Shown here piece by piece: positions 6,532 to 11,583 of a stretch of 11,583 nt of DNA. The stretch spans positions 1 through 11,583 of the forward strand of contig JARXAU010000028.1 of NCBI GenBank assembly GCA_029865675.1. The letters run 5' to 3'. The DNA is from Rhodoferax sp. (GTDB taxonomy: Bacteria > Pseudomonadota > Gammaproteobacteria > Burkholderiales > Burkholderiaceae_C). Positions within the stretch are counted from its first letter, which is position 1. Every line of letters begins with the position of its first letter. The translations under genes were made by a program, and so were the position numbers. The notes beneath the pieces were generated by a model. That model made no database searches. It saw nothing but the letters and a program-made list of their open reading frames with translations, and was not told the origin of the DNA.

Positions 6532-6966
6532 ATGCCGGTCACCTACTTGCTCGATACCAACATTATCAGCCGCCTTATGAAGGAAGTGGAAAGCGAAAAC
6601 CTCAAGCGCTACCGCGCCCGGCTGTACAGCGAGCCAGACTGCACCGTCGTCACCAGCGTCGTTGTGCAATGTGAACTCCTGTTTGGCCTGGCAAGGCACC
6701 CGTCACCACGCCTTCAAAAGGCCTACGCCCTCCAGATGGAACACCTGCCCGCCCTCGCCTTAGACCCCAGTGTTTGCGCCCACTACGCACAACTGCGCGC
6801 CTTTCTTGAGCAAGCTGGCACCCCCATCGGAGCCAACGACACCCTGATCGCCGCCCACGCCCTTGCGCTGGACGCCACCCTGGTGAGCGCCGATGCGGCC
6901 TTCGCCCGTGTGCCGGGCTTACGGGTGGAGAACTGGTTTGAGGCGCCGCCCCCTCCCCGTCCCTGA
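6532..6966 (+). CDS. vapC: VapC-type PIN-domain ribonuclease toxin
   Basis: This is a predicted Mg-dependent endoribonuclease toxin; VapC toxins commonly cut tRNAs or rRNA and stop translation. Its 144 residues are a single PIN domain of normal size. The acidic active-site residues are all present: D8 in YLLDTNI, E48 in QCELLFGLARHP, D103 in IGANDTLIAAHAL and D121 in LVSADAAFARVPGL. The protein ends with the family's usual LRVENWF plus a proline-rich tail (PPPPRP). Nothing suggests inactivation. It starts 2 bases after the antitoxin stop, so the two are co-transcribed and translationally linked. The RNA target cannot be deduced. In the 60 bases to serB there is no clear terminator. Confidence 0.92.
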   Translation: MPVTYLLDTNIISRLMKEVESENLKRYRARLYSEPDCTVVTSVVVQCELLFGLARHPSPRLQKAYALQMEHLPALALDPSVCAHYAQLRAFLEQAGTPIGANDTLIAAHALALDATLVSADAAFARVPGLRVENWFEAPPPPRP

Positions 6967-7026
6967 ACGCGCGCTCGCAAACGATAAACCGCCTCACCTT
7001 CCCGGCGCATACCCCAAAAAAACTGT

Positions 7027-7740
7027 ATGACACACGCTACCGAAATCGCCCCCGGCCTCGTTCTCCAAGGCTTCACACCGCCCTTGCGCCTGGCCGACTT
7101 CAAGCTCATTGCCTTTGATATGGACTCCACGCTGATCAACATCGAATGCGTGGACGAAATTGCGGATGCCGCCGGGCGCAAAGCCGAAGTGGCCGCCATT
7201 ACCGAGGCCGCCATGCGCGGAGAAATTGCAGACTACAAAGAAAGCCTGCGCCAGCGCGTGCGCCTGCTGGCTGGGGTGACGGTGGGCCAAATGCAGCAGG
7301 TGCTGGACCAGCGCCTGCAACTCAACCCCGGTGCCGCCGACCTAGTGCGCGCCTGCCAGGAGGCGGGGCTCAAAACCCTGTTGGTCAGTGGCGGCTTTAC
7401 CTTTTTTACCGATCCCTTGCGCGACCGCCTGCGCATCGACTGGACGCGTTCCAACGTGCTCGAAGTATCGAGCGGCCTGCTCACCGGGCGCATGGTGGAC
7501 CAGCCCTGGGGCGACATTTGCGACGGCGCCGAAAAGCGCACCATGCTGCTGCACACCTGCGCCCAGATGGGGATCGACCCCGCGCAGGCCATTGCCATGG
7601 GCGACGGCGCCAACGACCTGCCCATGATGGGCGCTGCCGGCTTGTCGGTGGCCTACCACGCTAAACCGGCGGTGCGGGCACAGGCGATGGTGGCCATCAA
7701 CTCTGGCGGCTTGGATCGACTGCTTGAGGTGCTGGTGTAA
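7027..7740 (+). CDS. serB: Phosphoserine phosphatase
   Basis: SerB removes phosphate from O-phospho-L-serine in the last step of serine synthesis. It is a cytosolic, Mg-dependent HAD-family enzyme. Motif I is FDMDST (30-35), with nucleophile D31 and acid/base D33. The cap-region signature NIECVDEIA follows at about 38-46. Motif II is LLVSGGF, with S121. K173 in EKRTMLL supplies motif III. Motif IV is AMGDGANDLPMM, with D193 and D197. The 237 residues are the short form found in betaproteobacteria, without the N-terminal regulatory domain that lengthens E. coli SerB (322). The ATG at 7027 lacks a clear Shine-Dalgarno but yields a family-typical N-terminus (PPLRLADFKLIAFDMDST). No strong promoter is visible in 6967-7026; GATAAA at 6983-6988 is only a weak -10 candidate. 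Expression by readthrough from the toxin-antitoxin pair is possible. Confidence 0.96.
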   Translation: MTHATEIAPGLVLQGFTPPLRLADFKLIAFDMDSTLINIECVDEIADAAGRKAEVAAITEAAMRGEIADYKESLRQRVRLLAGVTVGQMQQVLDQRLQLNPGAADLVRACQEAGLKTLLVSGGFTFFTDPLRDRLRIDWTRSNVLEVSSGLLTGRMVDQPWGDICDGAEKRTMLLHTCAQMGIDPAQAIAMGDGANDLPMMGAAGLSVAYHAKPAVRAQAMVAINSGGLDRLLEVLV

Positions 7741-7760
7741 CTCCCCACGCTCTCCCCCAA

Positions 7761-7791
7761 CCCCTCTCTCGCCCAGCGGGCGAGAGAGGGG
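7761..7791. repeat. GC-rich perfect hairpin, REP-like palindromic element between convergent genes
   Basis: CCCCTCTCTCGCCC (7761-7774) pairs perfectly over 14 bp with GGGCGAGAGAGGGG (7778-7791) around the loop AGC. It lies between the convergent serB and phoD, with TCTCCCCCAA just before it. The pattern (CTCCCCCAACCCCTCTC, then a C/G-rich palindrome ending in GAGAGGGG) resembles a family of short palindromic repeats scattered between genes of many Proteobacteria. No T-run follows on either strand, so a classical intrinsic terminator is not supported, although such a strong hairpin may protect 3' ends of mRNA. Only one copy occurs here, so its repetitive nature is an inference. Confidence 0.6.
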
Positions 7792-7840
7792 GGCACGGAA
7801 AAGCTGGCATGAAACAAGCCCCACCGCAGCTGCATAAAAG

Positions 7841-9412
7841 TCAGGCCGCCAACACCTCAGCCCGCCCTGCCTCCACAGCAAACGCCGCCAGCGTACGCAC
7901 CGTGCTGTCCTGCCGCTGCACGTCGTCCAGCACCCGCAGGCGCACCTTCAACTGCCCTGGCGTGAAATCGGCCAGGCCATATCCCCGGTATTGCGCATTG
8001 GCAAACACAAAGTGCGGGTTTTCTTGTAGCAGCGCGGCGAGGGTGGAATCGGTCTTGGCGGATTTGGACGTGATGCTGGTGCCACAAAACTCCACGCCCA
8101 CTTTCTTGCTGCCCGGGCGCGCATAGTCGGCCAGCACGTGGCCGACCCAGTTTTCGTGCACATCGCCGCCCAAAATCACCGAGTTGGCCACGCCGGGCTG
8201 TTGCAGCGCGGCGGTGAGCCGGGTGCGGGCGGCGCTGTAGCCGTCCCAGCCGTCGTTCCAGAACTTTTGCGCCGGGCCCAGCGCAAAGTCGCGCGGGCCG
8301 AACAGGGTTTGCTGGCCCAGCACGTTCCAGCGCGTGCCGCCAGACGCCGATGCGGCCAGCGCGCCCGAGAGCCACTTTTCTTGCGCGCCGCCCAAAAGGC
8401 TGCGCGCGGGGTCGGTCCAGGCCGGGCAAGTTTCGGGGCGCACGATGGACGAGCCAGTTTTGCCGTCCGCGTTGCAAACCTGCGGGTCTTTGTATTGGCG
8501 GGCGTCTAGCAGATACAAACTAGCCAAATTGCCAAAGGCTAGGCGGCCATACAAGCGCATTTCGGCGCCCTGCCCTAGCCCGCCCAGTGCTTGGGTGAGC
8601 ACACTGGCGCGCAGGGGCATGTTCTCGAAATACGCCTGGTAGGCCGCCGCGCGGCGCGCGGCAAAGTCCGGTGCGCTGACCAGACCGTCACCGGCTTGCA
8701 GGCCAGCGTAGTCGTTTTGCACTTCGTGGTCGTCCCAGGTCATGAGCCAGGGGCAGGCGGCGTGCAGGGCTTGCAGGTCGGGGTCGCTTTTGTACAGGGC
8801 GTAGCGGGCGCGGTAGTCGTCCAGCGTCAGCACCCAGCCGCCGCCGGGCTTGCGCAATTTGCCGCTGCTGCCGGGGTATTCGTAAAGGTAGTCACCCAAA
8901 AACAGCACCAGGTCGGGCGCGTCGGCCAGCAGGTGGCGCCAGGCGCTGAAGTAGCCGTCCTCCCACTTTTGGCACGACGCGTAGGCCAGGCGAAGGCTTG
9001 CTACTGCGCTGCCCGGCGCGGTCAGGGTGCGGGTTTGGCCAGTGGCGCTGACTGCGTCGCCCAGCAAAAAGCGGTAGTGGTAGGCGCGCGCAGGCTCCAA
9101 ACCGGCCACTTCCACGTGCACCGACCAGCCCAGCGCCGCGCTGGCCAGGCTTTGGCCGCGCTGCACCACGCGGGCAAACTGCGCGTCGTGCGCCAGTTCC
9201 CAGCGCACCGCTGCCGTGCCGTCCGAGGTGGGGCGCAGGGCCTTGGGGTCCAGCCGGGTCCAGAGCACCACGCCGTCTGCGGTGGGCGAGCCGCTGGCCA
9301 CGCCGCAAAAAAAGGGATAGTCCAAGGCAGGAGTTTGGCTCCAGGCGCTGCGCGGTAGCCAAAGGCCCTGGCTGGCTGCGGCGGCCCAAAGCAATGCACC
9401 ACGGCGATTCAT
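7841..9412 (-). CDS. phoD: PhoD-type alkaline phosphatase / phosphodiesterase, Tat-exported
   Basis: This is a predicted periplasmic metallophosphatase that releases phosphate from organic monoesters or diesters. The N-terminus MNRRGALLWAAAASQ is a twin-arginine signal (R3-R4), with a likely cleavage near AWSQ (23-26). An N-terminal PhoD beta-sandwich domain (FFCGVASGSPTADGVVLWTR, about 34-53) precedes the phosphatase domain. That domain has YASCQKWEDG (144-153) with C147, LFLGDYLYEY (170-179) with D174, TWDDHEVQNDY (225-235) and LGGDVHENW (414-422). In Bacillus subtilis PhoD the equivalent cysteine, aspartates and histidine hold Fe and Ca ions. The length of 523 is typical. It is the last gene of a three-gene operon, and its ATG overlaps the preceding stop as ATGA. 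No Pho box was recognised upstream of the operon, so phosphate regulation is not shown. The substrate is unknown. Confidence 0.93.
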   Translation of the reverse strand: MNRRGALLWAAAASQGLWLPRSAWSQTPALDYPFFCGVASGSPTADGVVLWTRLDPKALRPTSDGTAAVRWELAHDAQFARVVQRGQSLASAALGWSVHVEVAGLEPARAYHYRFLLGDAVSATGQTRTLTAPGSAVASLRLAYASCQKWEDGYFSAWRHLLADAPDLVLFLGDYLYEYPGSSGKLRKPGGGWVLTLDDYRARYALYKSDPDLQALHAACPWLMTWDDHEVQNDYAGLQAGDGLVSAPDFAARRAAAYQAYFENMPLRASVLTQALGGLGQGAEMRLYGRLAFGNLASLYLLDARQYKDPQVCNADGKTGSSIVRPETCPAWTDPARSLLGGAQEKWLSGALAASASGGTRWNVLGQQTLFGPRDFALGPAQKFWNDGWDGYSAARTRLTAALQQPGVANSVILGGDVHENWVGHVLADYARPGSKKVGVEFCGTSITSKSAKTDSTLAALLQENPHFVFANAQYRGYGLADFTPGQLKVRLRVLDDVQRQDSTVRTLAAFAVEAGRAEVLAA

Positions 9413-10161
9413 GCCGGCAAGCGTGCAGACCGGCTGCGCCAGGTGCGGTAGTCAAACACCAGGGGCCGCGTCACCAACACCACCAGCAGCAGCGCCAGGG
9501 GCACGGTCATCCCATAGCCTGCGGCCTTAAAGCCCCAAGCGCCCGTCAGTGCGCCAGTGATGAAACCCAGCAAAAGCTGGCTGTGCGACCACAGCTTGTT
9601 GCGGTTGGCCAGCACCCGTGGGTGATGGGGAAAACTGCGGTTGACATAGAACAGGCGCCCTAGCTCAATGCCGATGTCGGTCACCAAGCCGGTGATGTGC
9701 GTGGTGCGAATCTCGGCGTTGGACTTCTTGGTGATCAGCGCGTTTTGCAGGCCCATGATGAAGCACAAAAGCACCACGGTGTAGGGCACCAGCGCCAGGC
9801 TGCGCGCGTCAATGGCGGCGCCAAACAAGCCAAACACCAGCAACAAGGCAGCCTCCGCCAAGAGCGGCACACCGTAAGCACTGCGCAAATTGCGCCGCAG
9901 CGCCCATTCCACAGCCATGGTCGTGGTGACCGCACCGCCCATAAAGGCGATGAGCGAGCCAAAACCAATCCACACCGTCAGCCCTTGGCCCAAAACCAAG
10001 TTGTCAGCCATGGCGGACACCACGCCGCTCATGTGCGAGGTGTACATGCCCACCGCCAAAAAACCACCCGCGTTGGCGGCCCCGGCCACAAAGCACAACA
10101 CCACGCCCAAGGGCACGTTGGCGCCTGCGGGCCGCTGGGCGTCGGTCAGGCCCAGCGTCAT
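9409..10161 (-). CDS. DUF1275 (YoaK-like) integral membrane protein
   Basis: The protein has 250 residues and about six hydrophobic segments, at roughly 17-37, 63-83, 97-117, 123-143, 196-213 and 217-233. It matches the DUF1275/YoaK family, whose biochemical function is unknown. Hallmarks are FVAGAANAGGFLAVGMYTSH (24-43) and the conserved stretch MGLQNALITKKSNAEIRTTH (136-155), followed by TGLVTDIGIELGR (157-169), which lies in a loop or half-helix after the fourth segment. The length is near the family norm. The ATG at 10161-10159 overlaps the aminotransferase stop as ATGA, and its own stop overlaps the phoD start in the same way, so all three are probably made from one mRNA with coupled translation. 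A transport role is a common guess for the family but nothing here proves it. Confidence 0.9.
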   Translation of the reverse strand: MTLGLTDAQRPAGANVPLGVVLCFVAGAANAGGFLAVGMYTSHMSGVVSAMADNLVLGQGLTVWIGFGSLIAFMGGAVTTTMAVEWALRRNLRSAYGVPLLAEAALLLVFGLFGAAIDARSLALVPYTVVLLCFIMGLQNALITKKSNAEIRTTHITGLVTDIGIELGRLFYVNRSFPHHPRVLANRNKLWSHSQLLLGFITGALTGAWGFKAAGYGMTVPLALLLVVLVTRPLVFDYRTWRSRSARLPA

Positions 10162-11354
10162 TGCAAAGCGTGGCCCAGACGGGCAACGCCCTCTTCAATC
10201 TTGGCCACATCCGCCGTGGCAAAGCTCAGGCGCAGGGTTGCGGGGTCGGCGTCGTGGGCATAAAAGGGCGCGCCGGGCACAAAGGCCACCAGGCGCTCAA
10301 TGGCGCGTTTGGCAAACTCAGCGGCGTTGGCAGGGCCGCCATCGGCGCCGGTGAGCCGCGCCCAGAAAAACATGCCGCCCTTTGGCGCATCAAACGCTAT
10401 TTTTCCGCCCAGCGTGCTTTGCAAGCTGGCGGCCATCACGCGGGCGCGCTCGGCGTAGGTGCTGCGCACCCGCGCCAGCGCGGTGTCGAGCCGACCCAGC
10501 GTGAGGTAGTGCGCGCCAATGGCTTGCGTCAAATTGCTGGTATGCGCGTCGCTGAACTGCTTGCACATAGTGGCGCGCGCCAGCAGCTCGGGCGGCGCAA
10601 TCATCCAGCCCACGCGCAAACCGGGACTCAAGACCTTGCTCAGGCTGCCGCAGTGCACCAAGTATTCCCGGCTGCCCGGCACTTGGTCGCTTAAAGCCAA
10701 CAAGCTGGGAGGCGGTGCCTGGTCAAAGTACAGCTCGCCATACGGGTCGTCTTCCACGATCAGGGTGTGGGTGCGCGCGGCGATTTGCAACACGCGCAGA
10801 CGGCGCTCTAGGCTCAGAGTGGCGCCGCTCGGGTTGCCAAAAGTGGGAATCAGGTAGACCAGTTTGGGCTTGTGCTCGTCGATGAGCTGCTCCAGCCGGT
10901 CCACGTCCACGCCGTGGGCGTCAATCGGCGCGCCAATCAAATGCGCGCCGTACAGGCGAAAGCACTGGATGGTGGCCAAAAACGTGGGCGCTTCGACAAT
11001 CACCTTGTCGCCCGGCGAGATCATGGTCTTGCCAACCAGGTCCAGCGCTTGCTGGCTGCCGGTGGTAACGATCAGGCCGTCTGGTGCGACGGTGGCGCCC
11101 TTGCCCGCCATAAAGTGGCTTATCTGCTCGCGCAGCGGGCCCCAGCCTTCGGTCGCGCCATATTGCAGCACCGGGCCGGGGTTGTGGGAGAGCACCGCAT
11201 CCGCAGACATTTGCAGGCCCTCCACGTCGAACAGCGCCGGGTCTGGAAAGCCCCCGGCAAAGCTGATGATGCCGGGCTTGCCCAGCAGCTTGAAAAGTTC
11301 GCGGATGGCGGAGGTTTCGACGTTTTGCAGGCGGTCGGCGAATTGCAAGGGCAT
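10158..11354 (-). CDS. PLP-dependent aminotransferase (fold type I, class I/II, LysN/2-aminoadipate-type)
   Basis: This is a cytosolic pyridoxal-phosphate aminotransferase of 398 residues. The cofactor lysine is K240 in CGSLSKVLSPGLRVGWM. N174 in PTFGNPSG, and D202 with Y205 in IVEDDPYGEL, bind the PLP ring. R375 in ATLRLSFA binds the substrate carboxylate. TTGSQQALDL (97-106) holds the phosphate-binding region. The pattern GIISFAGGFPDP near the N-terminus, with LQYGATEGWGPLRE, is typical of the MocR-like/LysN group that includes 2-aminoadipate, kynurenine and branched or aromatic amino acid aminotransferases. The true amino donor cannot be chosen from sequence. There is no DNA-binding extension, so it is an enzyme and not a MocR regulator. 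It is the first gene of the operon with DUF1275 and phoD and is divergent from nth across 70 bases. No clear Shine-Dalgarno precedes its ATG. Confidence 0.93.
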   Translation of the reverse strand: MPLQFADRLQNVETSAIRELFKLLGKPGIISFAGGFPDPALFDVEGLQMSADAVLSHNPGPVLQYGATEGWGPLREQISHFMAGKGATVAPDGLIVTTGSQQALDLVGKTMISPGDKVIVEAPTFLATIQCFRLYGAHLIGAPIDAHGVDVDRLEQLIDEHKPKLVYLIPTFGNPSGATLSLERRLRVLQIAARTHTLIVEDDPYGELYFDQAPPPSLLALSDQVPGSREYLVHCGSLSKVLSPGLRVGWMIAPPELLARATMCKQFSDAHTSNLTQAIGAHYLTLGRLDTALARVRSTYAERARVMAASLQSTLGGKIAFDAPKGGMFFWARLTGADGGPANAAEFAKRAIERLVAFVPGAPFYAHDADPATLRLSFATADVAKIEEGVARLGHALQ

Positions 11355-11424
11355 GGTGTATCTTGTCTGTGTGGCTGTGCCGCTATTGTCTTCTTTTCAA
11401 ACCGCCCGCCAGACCTTCCACGCT
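11355..11424. promoter_or_regulatory. Divergent intergenic region between the aminotransferase operon and nth
   Basis: These 70 bases must hold the promoters of both divergent units unless they lie inside the genes. Toward nth, TTGTCT (11363-11368) and TATTGT (11384-11389) are candidate -35 and -10 boxes, but the 15-base spacer is short. Toward the aminotransferase the best hexamer is TTGAAA (complement of 11396-11401), without a convincing -10 partner. No operator palindrome was seen. Confidence 0.25.
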
Positions 11425-11583
11425 ATGAACGCCACCCAGATAGAGACCTTCTTCGCCACCCTGCAAGCGGCCAACCCGCACCCGCAAACTGAGCTGCATT
11501 ACGCCAGCGTGTTTGAGCTGCTGGCCGCAGTGCTGCTCTCGGCCCAGGCCACCGACGTGGGCGTGAACAAGGCCACGCGCGGC
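11425..11583 (+). CDS. nth: Endonuclease III, N-terminal part (3' end outside window)
   Basis: Endonuclease III is a DNA glycosylase/AP lyase that removes oxidised pyrimidines in base excision repair. Only 53 codons are present, running open to the window edge. Residues 1-53 read MNATQIETFFATLQAANPHP and then ELHYASVFELLAAVLLSAQATDVGVNKATRG. The segment FELLAAVLLSAQATDVGVNKAT matches the conserved first helices of the HhH-GPD fold (E. coli FELLIAVLLSAQATDVSVNKAT). The catalytic lysine, the aspartate and the 4Fe-4S cysteines lie beyond the window. The ATG at 11425 gives the usual short N-terminus for the family. No clear Shine-Dalgarno is seen. The gene is divergent from the aminotransferase operon. 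Confidence 0.93.
   Translation, partial: MNATQIETFFATLQAANPHPQTELHYASVFELLAAVLLSAQATDVGVNKATRG

Noticed and set aside
7761..7791. Intrinsic terminator for serB or phoD
   Set aside because: The hairpin is strong but has no T-run after it on either strand, so it was listed as a REP-like repeat instead.
8591..9358. 255-codon open frame on the + strand opposite phoD
   Set aside because: Low-complexity A/G/Q/V/H-rich translation with no domain. It is antisense to an intact PhoD with all motifs.
10872..11492. 206-codon + strand frame crossing the aminotransferase start and the nth start
   Set aside because: It is antisense to the aminotransferase and out of frame with the clearly recognisable nth, so it is a shadow frame.
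1..11583. CRISPR array, insertion sequence, prophage or transposase
   Set aside because: No regularly spaced direct repeats, transposase or integrase motifs, or terminal inverted repeats were seen. The vapBC pair shows no flanking target duplication.

Overview
The window looks like a chromosomal segment of a betaproteobacterium of the order Burkholderiales, most likely family Comamonadaceae (Rhodoferax/Polaromonas-like). This is inferred from the high GC content, the typical protein sequences (SerB, the IspD/IspF pair, Mfd, endonuclease III) and the gene order. No database search was possible. Coding density is high and no gene-free stretch exceeds about 105 bases.

Layout from left to right. 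(1) The 3' part of a glycosyltransferase-9-like gene (+) runs in from the left edge. (2) Two tRNA genes follow on the + strand, tRNA-Phe(GAA) and tRNA-Gly(GCC), behind a TACAAT -10 box. A perfect 17-bp hairpin then serves as a shared terminator for the tRNAs and for the converging ispF. (3) ispD and ispF lie on the - strand with a 4-base ATGA overlap and carry out two steps of the non-mevalonate isoprenoid pathway. (4) mfd, the transcription-repair coupling factor, is divergent on the + strand. (5) A vapBC-type toxin-antitoxin pair (AbrB/MazE-fold antitoxin, PIN-domain RNase toxin) follows. Its promoter begins on the mfd stop codon and carries an 18-bp perfect palindrome in the -35/-10 spacer. 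(6) serB, phosphoserine phosphatase, is next on the + strand. (7) A perfect 14-bp GC-rich hairpin resembling a dispersed REP-type element sits between the convergent serB and phoD. (8) A three-gene operon on the - strand is read right to left: a PLP-dependent aminotransferase, a DUF1275/YoaK membrane protein, and a Tat-exported PhoD-type alkaline phosphatase. Each junction is a 4-base ATGA overlap. (9) The 5' end of nth (endonuclease III) leaves the window on the + strand.

Most of the window is housekeeping metabolism and DNA repair. The parts that look accessory are the vapBC pair, which appears inserted between mfd and serB, and the left-edge glycosyltransferase. I did not find a clearly new biological system. 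The most unusual local signals are the operator inside the vapBC promoter together with an antitoxin that has a long N-terminal extension, a C-A mismatch in the acceptor stem of tRNA-Phe, a possible attenuator-like leader just before mfd, and the tightly coupled aminotransferase-DUF1275-PhoD operon.
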